Shown: piece after piece, positions 27,964 to 37,931 of the stretch | Position numbering within the stretch: position 1 is the first letter of the stretch | Layout: every line of letters starts with the position of its first letter | Source: Agrobacterium larrymoorei | GTDB taxonomy: Bacteria; Pseudomonadota; Alphaproteobacteria; Rhizobiales; Rhizobiaceae | Direction of reading: 5' to 3' | Assembly (NCBI RefSeq): GCF_013322225.1 | Contig: NZ_JAAMFB010000011.1 | Span: 62,001-126,000, forward strand | DNA length: 64,000 nt | Program-made: the position numbers and the translations under genes | The notes under the pieces: generated by a model | Databases searched by the model: none | What the model was told of the DNA's origin: nothing | Seen by the model: the letters and a program-made list of their open reading frames with translations, nothing else

Positions 27964-28071
27964 TTCTGTGAACCGGATTGACTTCTTGATTTTCTGGGAC
28001 CACTTCAATCCGAACCGCATGGCTATTTCAAGGCCCTAGTTTTCACATTTATGCGTATGGAACGTTCAACC

Positions 28072-28653
28072 ATGAAAAACGATATCAAGCTCATCGACTA
28101 TTTGAACATCCGCCGCTCTACCCCTGCTATTCAGTTGGCGGAGCCGGGACCGGAAAAGGCAGAGCTTGAGGAAATTCTGCGACTGACAGTTCGCGTGCCC
28201 GATCACGGTAAACTCGCTCCATGGCGCTTCATCGTCTATCGCGGTGAAGAGCGGCTTCGGTTGGGAGAAGCTGCGCTGAAACGTGCGCTGGAGAAGACGC
28301 CTGATCTCAGCGCTGAAATGCAGGAAGTGGAACGCACACGCTTCACCCGCGCCCCTATCGTCGTCGCCGTCATCAGCACCGCTGCGCCGCATGTGAAAAT
28401 TCCAGAGTGGGAGCAGGTCATGTCGGCAGGGGCCGTGTGCCTCAATATGCTCATCGCCGCAAACGCGCATGGATATGCTGCAAACTGGCTGACGGAATGG
28501 CTTGCGTTCGATGAGAAATTCTTCCCCACGCTGGGAGTCGAGCCGGACGAGAAGATAGCCGGTTTCATCCATATCGGCTCGACGACCTTCCCGGCAGTCG
28601 AGCGTCCACGCCCAGAGCTTGGAGATGTCGTGACATGGGTCGGTGAGGCGTAA
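28072..28653 (+). CDS. Nitroreductase family protein
   Basis: 193 residues of the FMN-dependent nitroreductase fold, closest in layout to the YdjA group. FMN-contact regions are [34 protein letters not shown] and, late, [25 protein letters not shown] 28072 aligns with YdjA starts; ATG 28051 and 28057 are alternatives. Its stop overlaps the start of the flavin-reductase-like gene by one base, so the two are likely co-translated and may share flavin chemistry. Confidence 0.88.
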   Translation: MKNDIKLIDYLNIRRSTPAIQLAEPGPEKAELEEILRLTVRVPDHGKLAPWRFIVYRGEERLRLGEAALKRALEKTPDLSAEMQEVERTRFTRAPIVVAVISTAAPHVKIPEWEQVMSAGAVCLNMLIAANAHGYAANWLTEWLAFDEKFFPTLGVEPDEKIAGFIHIGSTTFPAVERPRPELGDVVTWVGEA

Positions 28654-29258
28654 TGTTCTACACCACCGATACAAATGGGCATGGCATGGCGCATGATCCA
28701 TTCAAGGCGATCGTCTCCCCGCGACCGATTGGCTGGATTGGATCGAAAGGAAAAGACGGCACGCTAAACCTTTCACCTTACTCCTTCTTCAACGCGATCG
28801 CGGACAAGCCTAAGCTTGTGATGTTTTCGTCCAGCGGTCAGAAAGACAGCCTGCGCAATGTCCGGGAAACAGGCGTTTTTACCGCCAGCCTTGTCAGCCG
28901 ACACCTTGTCGATCGGATGAATGCGTCATCCGCTCCTGTTGACTATGGCGTGGACGAATTCGCTCTGGCTGGGCTTACCGCCAAGCCGGGCGAGGTCGTC
29001 GATGCGCCTTATGTAGGAGAGGCGCTGGCAGCGCTTGAATGCCGGGTGACACAGATCGTCCAGCCAACAGACATTGACGGCAACCTGGCCGACTCCTGGG
29101 TGATATTCGGCCAGGTTGTTGGAATTCATATCGATGAAGCGATCATCCGCGATGGTCGTATCGATATGTCTTTGGCGCAGCCCGTGGCCCGCATGGGTTA
29201 CATGGACTATGCCGATGGCAGCGCCGATGTATTCCAGCTTGCGCGCCCCAAGGCGTGA
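28653..29258 (+). CDS. Flavin reductase-like (FMN-binding split barrel) protein
   Basis: 201 residues of the DIM6/NTAB flavin-binding family. Motifs: FKAIVSPRPIGWIGSKGKDGTLNLSPYSFFNAIADKPKLVMFSS (FMN phosphate and ring contacts), then DSLRNVRETGVFTASLVS. Such proteins bind FMN and act as NAD(P)H:flavin oxidoreductases or unknown oxidoreductases. It overlaps the nitroreductase gene by one base (TAATG). Confidence 0.9.
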   Translation: MFYTTDTNGHGMAHDPFKAIVSPRPIGWIGSKGKDGTLNLSPYSFFNAIADKPKLVMFSSSGQKDSLRNVRETGVFTASLVSRHLVDRMNASSAPVDYGVDEFALAGLTAKPGEVVDAPYVGEALAALECRVTQIVQPTDIDGNLADSWVIFGQVVGIHIDEAIIRDGRIDMSLAQPVARMGYMDYADGSADVFQLARPKA

Positions 29259-29370
29259 GTTCGCTCGCTGGTTAATGAATATGGTGAACCAAACGTAAAC
29301 TATTTGCCCCTAGGTTGCTTCTTAAGCGCAGTCGTTGAGTCTCAGGCTTTCCGATGACCGCTTAAGGGGT

Positions 29371-30531
29371 ATGACATGGTTCATGGGGTGCAGGGTGATC
29401 GTTCAGGCGTTTCTCCGTTGGTCTGAAAAAGCAGGGTCCAGCGACAGGGCAAAGGCTGCAAAGGCGCTGGGGCAGGCTTATCTGCAAGCGTCCCTGCCGG
29501 AAGATCGGCATGCCAGTGCCTATGCTGCGATGACCTGCCTGCTGGATGATCCATCGCCCAAAGTTCGATTGGCTCTCGCGGAATCGCTTGCTCACGCTGC
29601 CGATGCACCGCGCGCAATCATTATTGCGCTAGCTGAGGACCAGCCGGAAATCGCGTGTCCGGTGATTCTCAACTCACCGGTCCTACGTGAGGCGGATCTG
29701 GTGGAGTTGGTCGGAAGAGGCGGCCCGATTGCCCGCGCAATGGTGGCTGCGCGGCCAGGCCTTACACCCGGCATTTGCGCTGCATTGGCGGAAGTCGGCG
29801 AAGAGTGCGAAATTTCAATCCTTCTTGAAAACCGTTTCGTGACGGTAACGCCTTTCACCCTGCGACGAATTGCTCAGCGTTTTTCGACCATCCCCGGTAT
29901 TCGAAGTCTTTTGCTGGATCACCACGAGCTGCCAGCGGATGTCCGGCATGCTCTGGTGCTTGAGGTTGGTGCTGCGCTAGAGATGGCTGGCATCGTGTTT
30001 CACGTCATCGCACCAGCCCGTGCACAACGCCTTGTTCGTGAGGCGTCAGACGCTGCGACGACGCTGATCGCTGGCGAGGTCCGTGGTACGGAGGCACCGG
30101 TTCTCGTTGAACATCTTCGCCAACAGAGTGCGCTTACACCTGCATTTTTGATGCATGTGCTTTGCCTCGGTAAGCTGGATTTCTTTGCTGAAGCCATATC
30201 TAATCTGTCCGGCCTCGATGAGCCGCGAGTGCGCTCGATTCTTGCCACGGGTCGGCAACATGCAGTGAAAGCGCTTTATCAATCCGCGGGCATCTTCGGT
30301 GTCGTGCTAGAGGTTTTCATGGAGGCGACGCTGTTGTGGCGCGGTGCTGCCGATATTCCTTATGGCGGCGCGGTCAGCCAAGTTACGGCAAAGTTGATCC
30401 GGAGATTTTCACCTGTCGAGTGTGATGGAACGCTTCAGGAAATCCTGTCGATGGTAGAGAGGCTGCACATTGCCGAACAGCGCAATCGCGCCCGCACTCT
30501 GGCAACGGATCTGGTTGCTGACGCAGCCTGA
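29371..30531 (+). CDS. DUF2336 family protein (HEAT-like repeats)
   Basis: About 386 residues. The N-terminal DUF2336 region has KALGQAYLQASLPEDRHASAYAAMTCLLDDPSPKVRLALAESLAHAADAPRAIIIALAEDQPEIACPVILNSPVL, a run of alpha-helix pairs like HEAT repeats. Found mostly in Alphaproteobacteria and of unknown role. The start is uncertain: ATG 29371 has AAGGGG too close, and TTG 29335 or later ATG/GTG codons (29383, 29404) are possible. Convergent with the next gene, 4 bp apart. Confidence 0.78.
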   Translation: MTWFMGCRVIVQAFLRWSEKAGSSDRAKAAKALGQAYLQASLPEDRHASAYAAMTCLLDDPSPKVRLALAESLAHAADAPRAIIIALAEDQPEIACPVILNSPVLREADLVELVGRGGPIARAMVAARPGLTPGICAALAEVGEECEISILLENRFVTVTPFTLRRIAQRFSTIPGIRSLLLDHHELPADVRHALVLEVGAALEMAGIVFHVIAPARAQRLVREASDAATTLIAGEVRGTEAPVLVEHLRQQSALTPAFLMHVLCLGKLDFFAEAISNLSGLDEPRVRSILATGRQHAVKALYQSAGIFGVVLEVFMEATLLWRGAADIPYGGAVSQVTAKLIRRFSPVECDGTLQEILSMVERLHIAEQRNRARTLATDLVADAA

Positions 30532-30534
30532 TTC

Positions 30535-30936
30535 CTAGTCTGAAAAGCGCCTGGCGATCCACGAATAACTATCTTCGACTATTCGAACCGGTTTTCCCAA
30601 CACCTGCTTGACGCCTTCAGTAGAGGGCAGAATTTTCCGAACACGGCCAATCGCACGCTGCGTTAGCGTTTCCTCTTCCTGCTGTTCGCTTTGCTGCGCT
30701 GCCGCCTGCGAGCTGACAGTTTCATCATTCTGCGTTGCTGTCTGCGTTTCAGGTGTCTGGCACACGGCCACGACAACCGGGTATGAAGCGTTGGCGAAGT
30801 TTCCGAGCTGTTTTTCGGACTCGGCGTCGCATAGTTCTATGCTTGTCCAGCGCTGTTGCAGCGTAGCGACGTGCTGGCAATCAGTGGCGCTGTCGTCGCA
30901 ACCGAGAATAGTCATCAAAACAAGTGCGGTTCTCAT
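30535..30936 (-). CDS. Small cysteine-containing putative lipoprotein or exported protein
   Basis: 133 residues. A short hydrophobic start, RTALVLMTILGCDD, ends in I-L-G-C, a weak lipobox, so it could be a lipoprotein; four Cys follow (DSATDC, IELC, VAVC). The middle is Gln/Thr/Glu-rich low complexity and the C terminus is basic and aromatic (VRIVEDSYSWIARRF). Function not recognised. Coding is supported by its compact convergent position beside the DUF2336 gene and non-random composition. Confidence 0.6.
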   Translation of the reverse strand: MRTALVLMTILGCDDSATDCQHVATLQQRWTSIELCDAESEKQLGNFANASYPVVVAVCQTPETQTATQNDETVSSQAAAQQSEQQEEETLTQRAIGRVRKILPSTEGVKQVLGKPVRIVEDSYSWIARRFSD

Positions 30937-31045
30937 TACGCGATGGTTGCCTCTGACTTGAAAATGATCTTACAAACAAAGATCTCTTACAGAATTGCAG
31001 TCTTATTGCGACGAAGCTCGCCCTCAGAAAAATATTGGATTTCGC

Positions 31046-31501
31046 ATGTCAGTTCACATTCGCCTTGAGTCTCCGCGTCAGCCTGAAATCGCCCGTCTTA
31101 TGGAAATGTCCAATGAGTATATGGCATCGCTATATCCCGCCGAGAGCAATCACATGGTCGACATCGATACCTTGGAAAAGGTTGGTGTGTCGTTCTTCGT
31201 CGCAAGACACGAAGGCAGGGTTGTCGGTTGCTGTGCGCTGGTAGAGGCAGGTGATGGAACGGCAGAGATCAAGCGTATGTTCGTCGATCCCGAGGCGCGT
31301 GGTCTCAAGATTGGAAAGAGGATGATGGAGACGCTGGTAGATCGTGGAAATGAACTCAGGCTCTCCGCGATACGTCTGGAAACTGGTATAAGCCAACCGG
31401 AAGCGATCAGCCTTTATCGCAAGGCAGACTTCGTAGAGATAGAGCCGTTTGCGCCCTACAAGCACGATCCGCTCAGCATGTTCATGGAACTCAAGCTCTG
31501 A
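31046..31501 (+). CDS. GNAT-family N-acetyltransferase
   Basis: 151 residues. GNAT core: VGVSFFVARHEGRVVGCCALVE, then the acetyl-CoA pyrophosphate loop in IKRMFVDPEARGLKIGKRMMETL (R-G-x-x-I-G-K), and ISLYRKADFVEIEPFAPY near the end. Acetyl acceptor unknown. ATG 31046 (MSVHIRLESPRQPE) is chosen, since upstream codons from 30995 lack family character. Convergent with the AI-2E-type permease gene. Confidence 0.9.
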   Translation: MSVHIRLESPRQPEIARLMEMSNEYMASLYPAESNHMVDIDTLEKVGVSFFVARHEGRVVGCCALVEAGDGTAEIKRMFVDPEARGLKIGKRMMETLVDRGNELRLSAIRLETGISQPEAISLYRKADFVEIEPFAPYKHDPLSMFMELKL

Positions 31502-31528
31502 TCTTGCCAAAACCGGAAAGGGTGCGCC

Positions 31529-32746
31529 TTACGTCGCAGTCTTTCTCAAGGGCTGTGCTTGCTCCGCTTGTTCGATCAGAGGCTCATCGATTGCCTCTGC
31601 TTCGACGTTCGTTAACTCGGCCTCGCGCACCCATTCCCGCCAAACGGCCACCAGTAGCGCCATCAACACGGGACCGATGAAAAGGCCGAGAAAGCCCATC
31701 GTCTTTACACCACCGACGAGGCCGAAGAATGTGGGTAGGAATGGCAGCTTGATCGGTCCACCCACGAGACGCGGGCGGATGGTCTTATCGACGATGAAAA
31801 GCTCTACGGAGCCCCATACGAAAAGCCCAATGCCAGCCGCTGGGTTGCCGCTGGCGAGCAGATAAAGAGAGACCAGCGTAAAGGAGAGAGGAGCGCCGCC
31901 GGGAATGAGAGCCATGACGCCCGTCAGGACGCCGAGCGTTACGGGTGATGGAACGCCGGCGATCCAGTAGGCAATGCCTAGAATGATGCCCTCGCCAATG
32001 GCAATCAGCGTCATGCCAGTGACCGTGGAGCTGATCGTGGCAGGTACGACGCGGGAAATACGCTCCCAACGGGTGGGGAGAATACGTTCGCCGATGAGGT
32101 CTACTTGTCGCGCGAATCCCACTCCGTTTCTGTAGACAAAGAACAGCGCGATCAGCATGAACAGTAACGTGAGAACGAGGTGGAAGGCGCCATTACCGGC
32201 AGCCACGATAGCACGATAGATATTGCCGATATTCGCACCGCTGATGAGTTGTATGACCTCGCCGATTGCGCCCGGAGTGCCGATGTAGCGGGTCCACTGT
32301 TCGCTCATCCAGACGCCGACACCCGGAAGCCCGGCGATCCATTCCGGAACCGGAGCACCGGTGTTGTTGACGTCTACAGCCCAGCCAAACCATTCACGGA
32401 TTTCGCTTGCGGTATATGAAGCCGCAATGACGATTGGAACGATCAGAAATGTGATGATGAGAAGCAGCGCGACCGTTGCGCCGACGGTGGTATTGCCGCC
32501 GACGCGGCGCAGTAACTCACGATATATCGGCCAGCTGGCGAAGCCGATAACCAGCGCTGCCAGAACCGGTACGAGGAAACCGTAGAAGAAATAGATACCA
32601 GCTGCGACAATCAGAACCAGTAGCCAGCGCGCCGCTGAAATAGATGGCACAAGTGCGATTCTGGCGGGTGTGGCCGGGCCAAGCCACCGGGGTTCGCCAC
32701 CTGACTGATAATTGTCTGCTTTACTCACAGTATTTCTCTTTCGCAT
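31529..32746 (-). CDS. AI-2E transporter family (PerM-like) membrane protein
   Basis: 405 residues with about eight membrane segments: WLLVLIVAAGIYFFYGFLVPVLAALVIGFASW near the start; NTTVGATVALLLIITFLIVPIVIAA; VLTLLFMLIALFFVYRNG; then TGMTLIAIGEGIILGIAYWIAGVPSPVTLGVLTGVMALIPGGAPL with the family's IPxGxP-type loop; and a final MGFLGLFIGPVLMALL. This UPF0118 family includes proteins reported in AI-2 export and Na+/H+ antiport; the substrate here is unknown. The C-terminal tail is charged and cytoplasmic. Confidence 0.9.
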   Translation of the reverse strand: MRKRNTVSKADNYQSGGEPRWLGPATPARIALVPSISAARWLLVLIVAAGIYFFYGFLVPVLAALVIGFASWPIYRELLRRVGGNTTVGATVALLLIITFLIVPIVIAASYTASEIREWFGWAVDVNNTGAPVPEWIAGLPGVGVWMSEQWTRYIGTPGAIGEVIQLISGANIGNIYRAIVAAGNGAFHLVLTLLFMLIALFFVYRNGVGFARQVDLIGERILPTRWERISRVVPATISSTVTGMTLIAIGEGIILGIAYWIAGVPSPVTLGVLTGVMALIPGGAPLSFTLVSLYLLASGNPAAGIGLFVWGSVELFIVDKTIRPRLVGGPIKLPFLPTFFGLVGGVKTMGFLGLFIGPVLMALLVAVWREWVREAELTNVEAEAIDEPLIEQAEQAQPLRKTAT

Positions 32747-32952
32747 TCCCCGATTGCCGTTTCACACTGTCATAGATGAGAGACCGGGCGCAACATATTC
32801 CACCGGCATTTCGCTTTTATGTTCATGAGAGGACATATTGGAGGATTTTGGTAAAAATAACGCAACGTGTCTTGGACTTCTGACACAAATGTGAGAGTTG
32901 GGAACCACTTTTACAACCGTATCGGTTTCGAGACGTCGTCTGGACTTCAATC

Positions 32953-34680
32953 ATGCTGCGCCGCTTCTTCGCTTACTATCAGCCCTACCGTGGACTTTTC
33001 GTTCTCGATTTTTCGTGCGCGGTCATATCCGGCTTGCTCGAACTGGGTTTTCCCATGGCGGTAAAGCTGTTTGTCGATGTGCTGCTGCCCGCATCAGACT
33101 GGCCGATTATTCTCGCTGCCTCAATCGGACTGCTGTTCATCTACATCCTCAACACCGGCTTGATGGCGACTGTCACCTATTGGGGACATATGCTCGGCAT
33201 CAATATCGAAACCGACATGCGCCGCCTGGCCTTCGATCATCTGCAAAAGCTTTCCTTCCGATTCTTCGACAATCAGAAAACCGGCCATCTCGTCGGTCGC
33301 CTGACAAAGGATTTGGAGGAAATAGGTGAGGTGGCTCACCATGGACCGGAGGACCTGTTCATTGCCATCATGACGTTCATCGGAGCGTTCTTGCTGATGC
33401 TTTCGATCAACGTGCCGCTGGCGCTGATCACTGCTGCCATCGTGCCGCTCACGGCATGGGTGACAAGCCGTTACGGCAGCCGCATGACGAACAATTTCCG
33501 CGCTCTCTACGGTCGCGTGGGTGCCTTCAATGCCCGCATCGAAGAGAATGTCGGGGGTATGCGCGTCGTCCAGGCTTTTGCAAACGAGGATCATGAGCGC
33601 GCGCTGTTCGATAAGGACAATCAGCAATACCGCCGCACCAAGCTTGATGCCTACAAGATCATGACGGCCAGCACGTCGCTAAGCTATATGAGCATGCGCC
33701 TAACTCAGATGATCATCATGATCTGCGGCGCCTGGCTCGTCTTGCATGGCAATCTGACAAATGGCGGATTCGTCAGTTTTCTTCTGCTCGTCAATGTGTT
33801 CTTCCGTCCTATCGAGAAGATCAATTCCGTCATTGAAACCTATCCCAAGGGCATTGCTGGTTTTCGCCGTTTCACCGAATTGATCGATACCGCGCCAGAT
33901 ATTGCCGATGCGCCGGACGCTATAGATGTCCCGCCGCTTCGCGGTGATATCAGCTACAATGGCGTGAGCTTCGGTTACAGTGATGGAAAGCAGGTTCTGC
34001 GAAATATCAACCTGAATATTGGAGCGGGAGAAACCATTGCCTTCGTGGGGCCGTCCGGTGCGGGTAAGACCACGCTCTGCTCACTCCTGCCGCGTTTCTA
34101 CGAAGTGACGGGCGGGGAGATTACGATTGATGGCATCGACATTCGCAGAATGACGTTGGCGTCGTTGCGAAGCCAGATCGGCATCGTGCAACAGGACGTA
34201 TTCCTGTTCGGCGGTACTGTTCGCGAAAACATCGAATACGGACGTCTCGGCGCAAGCGATGTCGATATTTGGGACGCCGCACGGCGTGCGCGGCTGGATA
34301 AGGTCATCGAAGAAATGCCGGATGGTATGGATACCGTGATCGGCGAACGGGGAGTAAAGCTTTCCGGTGGCCAGAAGCAGCGCCTCGCAATCGCCCGCAT
34401 GTTCCTGAAGAATCCACCTATACTCATTCTGGATGAAGCGACCTCGGCGCTGGATACCGAAACCGAACGTGCCATCCAGCAGTCGCTCGGCGAACTTGCC
34501 AGGGGGCGGACCACGCTCGTCATCGCACACCGTCTCGCAACGATACGCGATGCATCGCGCATTGTCGTCGTGGATGAAAGCGGCATCGTGGAAACCGGAA
34601 ATCACCAGCAGCTTCTTGAGGCAAGGGGGCCGTATAGCCGCCTGTATGATGCGCAATTCGGACTGGGGCTTCTGGCCTGA
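32953..34680 (+). CDS. ABC exporter, fused permease-ATPase (MsbA/multidrug type)
   Basis: 575 residues, a half-transporter working as a homodimer in the inner membrane. Six membrane helices in about residues 1-300, including LLFIYILNTGLMATVTYWGHMLGINIETDMRRLAFDHLQ. ATPase domain: Walker A GPSGAGKTTLC (near 366), Q-loop GIVQQDVFLF, signature LSGGQKQRLAIARM (near 469), Walker B ILILDEATSALD and H-loop VIAHRLATI. Drug, lipid or peptide substrate cannot be told. Preceded by 206 bp free of genes; single-gene unit. Confidence 0.94.
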   Translation: MLRRFFAYYQPYRGLFVLDFSCAVISGLLELGFPMAVKLFVDVLLPASDWPIILAASIGLLFIYILNTGLMATVTYWGHMLGINIETDMRRLAFDHLQKLSFRFFDNQKTGHLVGRLTKDLEEIGEVAHHGPEDLFIAIMTFIGAFLLMLSINVPLALITAAIVPLTAWVTSRYGSRMTNNFRALYGRVGAFNARIEENVGGMRVVQAFANEDHERALFDKDNQQYRRTKLDAYKIMTASTSLSYMSMRLTQMIIMICGAWLVLHGNLTNGGFVSFLLLVNVFFRPIEKINSVIETYPKGIAGFRRFTELIDTAPDIADAPDAIDVPPLRGDISYNGVSFGYSDGKQVLRNINLNIGAGETIAFVGPSGAGKTTLCSLLPRFYEVTGGEITIDGIDIRRMTLASLRSQIGIVQQDVFLFGGTVRENIEYGRLGASDVDIWDAARRARLDKVIEEMPDGMDTVIGERGVKLSGGQKQRLAIARMFLKNPPILILDEATSALDTETERAIQQSLGELARGRTTLVIAHRLATIRDASRIVVVDESGIVETGNHQQLLEARGPYSRLYDAQFGLGLLA

Positions 34681-34753
34681 CGGTATTGCTTGCCCGCTAG
34701 TGACGTTTGCCTTTGCAGCATCACGGCGTCTGATTAATATCATATGGAAAGCG

Positions 34754-35602
34754 TCACAGCTTCACGATCTCTCTAGGTGCGGGGCGAACAAAATGGTCTT
34801 GTGCCGCTATGATGTGAAGCTCCCGCCGTCCTACCGCAAGTGTTTCCTGAAACAGTGCGAAGATGCTGGAAGCGGTTTTAGAAAGCGCGTTGTCCAGCGT
34901 CTCGCCAGCCAGAATATGCCCAAGGAAGAGGGCTGAGGTACAGTCGCCTGCGCCATTGGGTGCCGGGTCTAGAGGCAGGCGGGGCGTGGTGACTAGGAAC
35001 TGCTCGCCGGACTTGGACGAGGCGAGCATCTGGATCTCGTCGCTGTGCGTATTTTCATGGATCAGCGATGTAAGAAGAACGATGTCCGGTCCCATGTCGT
35101 GGGCAATTCGGCACGCGTTGCGAGCATCTTCCAGCGAAGTAATCTGGCGACCTGTCAGATACTCCAATTCGAACTGGTTTGGCGTGATGATGTCTGCACG
35201 GGGCAGGGCACTATCTTTGAAAAATTCCGGAATGCCTGGACGCACGAAAAAGCCGCGTCCGACATCTCCCATCACCGGATCGCAAAGCCAGCGCACCCCG
35301 GCGGGTAAACGTTCACGTAGAGCAAGTATCGCGTTGCCGACTTCAGGGTCGCCGAGGTAACCGGTGAGAAGGCCATCGATCTCACCCAGTACGCCGAGAT
35401 CGGCCAGTCCACTTACAAGCTCATCGATATGCTTTGCGGAAAACACATCGCCCGTCCATTTTCCATAACCGGTATGGTTGGAAAACTGCACCGTGTTGAT
35501 GACAGTGACTTCGTGACCGAGTCGCTGCAATGGAAAGGTGGCGGCGCGATTGCCGACGTAGCCATATGCGACATGGGACTGGATCGAGAGAACATGTTTC
35601 AT
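34754..35602 (-). CDS. pdxY: Pyridoxal kinase
   Basis: 282 residues of the PdxY/PdxK ribokinase-like family. It phosphorylates pyridoxal in B6 salvage. Features: SIQSHVAYGYVGNRAATFPLQRLGHEV, QFSNHTGYGKWTG, the substrate-lid region GLLTGYLGDPEV, DPVMGDVGRGFFV, TPNQFELEYLTG, and the catalytic anion-hole PNGAGDCTSALFLGHIL (Asp in GAGD). Convergent with the ABC exporter, upstream of parE by 62 bp on the opposite side. Confidence 0.95.
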   Translation of the reverse strand: MKHVLSIQSHVAYGYVGNRAATFPLQRLGHEVTVINTVQFSNHTGYGKWTGDVFSAKHIDELVSGLADLGVLGEIDGLLTGYLGDPEVGNAILALRERLPAGVRWLCDPVMGDVGRGFFVRPGIPEFFKDSALPRADIITPNQFELEYLTGRQITSLEDARNACRIAHDMGPDIVLLTSLIHENTHSDEIQMLASSKSGEQFLVTTPRLPLDPAPNGAGDCTSALFLGHILAGETLDNALSKTASSIFALFQETLAVGRRELHIIAAQDHFVRPAPREIVKL

Positions 35603-35664
35603 GGAAAAAGGCCGTTATGGTTCTCTCCGTCACCGGGCGTAACGGAGTTTCAGATCGCGGTTGA

Positions 35665-37749
35665 TTAAATATCGAGATTTTCAGCAAAGGCCGCGCGGTC
35701 CTGAATGAAGCGGAAGCGTGCATCGGCTTTCGTGCCCATCAGGTTATCAACGGCCTCACGCGTTCCTTCAAAGTCCACGTCATCGATCTCCACGCGCAGC
35801 AGCGTGCGCTTGGATGGATCCATCGTCGTTTCCTTCAACTGAGCGGGCAGCATTTCGCCAAGGCCTTTGAAACGGCTGATCTCTATCTTTCCGCGCCCTT
35901 TGAATTCGGTCTCCATCAACTCGGCGCGGTGATTATCGTCGCGCGCGTAAGCGGATTTGGAGCCCTGCGTGATCTTGTATAGCGGCGGAACAGCCAGATA
36001 GAGGTGGCTGCCACGGACAAGTTCCGGCATTTCCTGGTAGAAAAATGTAATGAGCAGAGATGCAATGTGCGCGCCGTCCACGTCAGCATCGGTCATGATG
36101 ATGATGCGGTCGTACCGCAAATCCTCTTCGCGATACTTCGTACGCGTGCCGCAGCCGAGCGCCTGAATAAGATCGGCGATCTGCTGATTTGCAGACAGCT
36201 TTTCGCGGCTGGCACTTCCGACGTTCAGGATTTTACCGCGCAACGGTAGAATGGCCTGGTTTGCGCGGTTGCGCGCCTGCTTGGCAGAACCACCAGCCGA
36301 ATCGCCCTCGACGATGAAAAGCTCCGCACCTTCCGCCGTGTTCTGAGAACAATCCGCCAGTTTGCCGGGGAGGCGCAGCTTGCGCACGGCGGTTTTGCGG
36401 TTGACTTCCTTTTCCTTGCGGCGACGAAGGCGCTCTTCGCAACGTTCGATAACCCAATCAAGAAGCTTTGCCGCTTCGTTCGGGTTGCCCGCGAGATAAT
36501 GATCGAAAGGATCGCGAAGCGCGTTTTCAACGATGCGCTGAGCCTCGACGGTTGCCAGCTTGTCCTTGGTCTGGCCGACGAATTCCGGCTCGCGAATGAA
36601 AACGGACAGCATACCGACCGCCGAAATCATCACGTCGTCAGTCGTGATTTCCCGGGCGCGCTTGTTTTGCGTCAATTCGGCGTAATTTTTCAAACCCTTC
36701 GTCAGCGCGATACGCAGACCGGCCTCATGCGTGCCGCCTTCGGGGGTCGGGATGGTGTTACAATAGGAATGCAGTTGGGCATCGCCGCCATACCACGTCA
36801 CAGCCCATTCCAACGCACCGTGGCCGCCGGTCTTTTCGGTGCGACCGGAAAAGATTTCGCGGGTGACGGTGAAGTCCTTGCCAAGCGTCGCGGACAGATA
36901 GTCCTTCAGGCCGCCGGGGAAGTGGAAAACTGCCTTTTCAGGAATTTCTCCGCCCGCAGGCACGACGCCGGGATCGCAGCTCCAGCGAATTTCAACGCCG
37001 CCGAAGAGATAGGCTTTCGAGCGCGCCATGCGGAAAATGCGCGCGGCTTCGAACTTGGCGTGCTCACCGAAAATCTGCGCATCTGGGTGGAAGCGCACAC
37101 GCGTTCCGCGGCGATTATGAACATCGCCCAGCTCTTCCAGCGGACCTTGCGGAATGCCGCGAGAAAAGCGCTGGCGATAGAGTTTACGGTTACGGGCAAC
37201 TTCCACTTCCAGAACGTCCGAAAGCGCGTTGACGACCGACACACCGACGCCGTGCAGACCGCCCGACGTCTCGTAGGCTTTGCCATCGAACTTTCCGCCT
37301 GCGTGCAGCTTGGTCATGATGACTTCGAGCGTGGACTTGCCAGGCACCTGAGGATGGTTTTCCACAGGAATACCACGACCGTTATCGCTGACCGTCAGAA
37401 AGCCTTCAGTATCCAGATGCACTTCGATAAAGTTGGCGTGGCCCGCAACGGCCTCGTCCATGGAGTTATCGATGACTTCGGCAAAAAGGTGATGCAGCGC
37501 CTTCTCATCCGTGCCGCCAATATACATGCCGGGACGCATGCGCACGGGCTCCAGCCCTTCGAGAACGCGAATGGAGGACGCGCCATATTCTTCACCGGAC
37601 GCAGCAACAGGCGCGGGAGCCGGTTTTGGCTGCGCGTTCACATTTGCGGCTGGCGCTGCGGGCTTGGCAGCGGGTGCGGCTTCTCGTGGCTCCGCTTCAG
37701 CGCGGGCAGCTGCGGGAATGCCGGAGAAAAGATCGTTGCTATCGTCCAT
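35665..37749 (-). CDS. parE: DNA topoisomerase IV subunit B
   Basis: 694 residues. GHKL ATPase: VIDNSMDEAVAGHAN, SDNGRGIPVE, ETSGGLHGVGVSVVNALS; transducer domain follows; TOPRIM: LFIVEGDSAGGSAKQARNR and MTDADVDGAHIASLL; C-terminal MGTKADARFRFIQD. N-terminal 50 residues are an Ala/Pro-rich extension. ParE with ParC decatenates daughter chromosomes. ParE rather than GyrB, because the GyrB-specific insertion in the TOPRIM region is missing and the length is short. Divergent from an exported hydrolase gene. Confidence 0.93.
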   Translation of the reverse strand: MDDSNDLFSGIPAAARAEAEPREAAPAAKPAAPAANVNAQPKPAPAPVAASGEEYGASSIRVLEGLEPVRMRPGMYIGGTDEKALHHLFAEVIDNSMDEAVAGHANFIEVHLDTEGFLTVSDNGRGIPVENHPQVPGKSTLEVIMTKLHAGGKFDGKAYETSGGLHGVGVSVVNALSDVLEVEVARNRKLYRQRFSRGIPQGPLEELGDVHNRRGTRVRFHPDAQIFGEHAKFEAARIFRMARSKAYLFGGVEIRWSCDPGVVPAGGEIPEKAVFHFPGGLKDYLSATLGKDFTVTREIFSGRTEKTGGHGALEWAVTWYGGDAQLHSYCNTIPTPEGGTHEAGLRIALTKGLKNYAELTQNKRAREITTDDVMISAVGMLSVFIREPEFVGQTKDKLATVEAQRIVENALRDPFDHYLAGNPNEAAKLLDWVIERCEERLRRRKEKEVNRKTAVRKLRLPGKLADCSQNTAEGAELFIVEGDSAGGSAKQARNRANQAILPLRGKILNVGSASREKLSANQQIADLIQALGCGTRTKYREEDLRYDRIIIMTDADVDGAHIASLLITFFYQEMPELVRGSHLYLAVPPLYKITQGSKSAYARDDNHRAELMETEFKGRGKIEISRFKGLGEMLPAQLKETTMDPSKRTLLRVEIDDVDFEGTREAVDNLMGTKADARFRFIQDRAAFAENLDI

Positions 37750-37931
37750 TGTGTCCAGTTCAATCAGATTGTCGCCCAGATTTTGTCCATGCGAGCAGGC
37801 ATGATGGGACGCCGGTACAGGTGTCAGCTTACTCGAGCAGGCATAATCGGCTTACGCTTTACCTTCAAGGATTGCGTCGCAGCGGCCCGGATGGCAAGAC
37901 TTGTGGCGCAAATGAAACGGTTCCTCAAGGC

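Noticed and set aside
37626-37931. N-terminal extension of the exported hydrolase
   Set aside because: It is antisense to parE and would bury the signal peptide.
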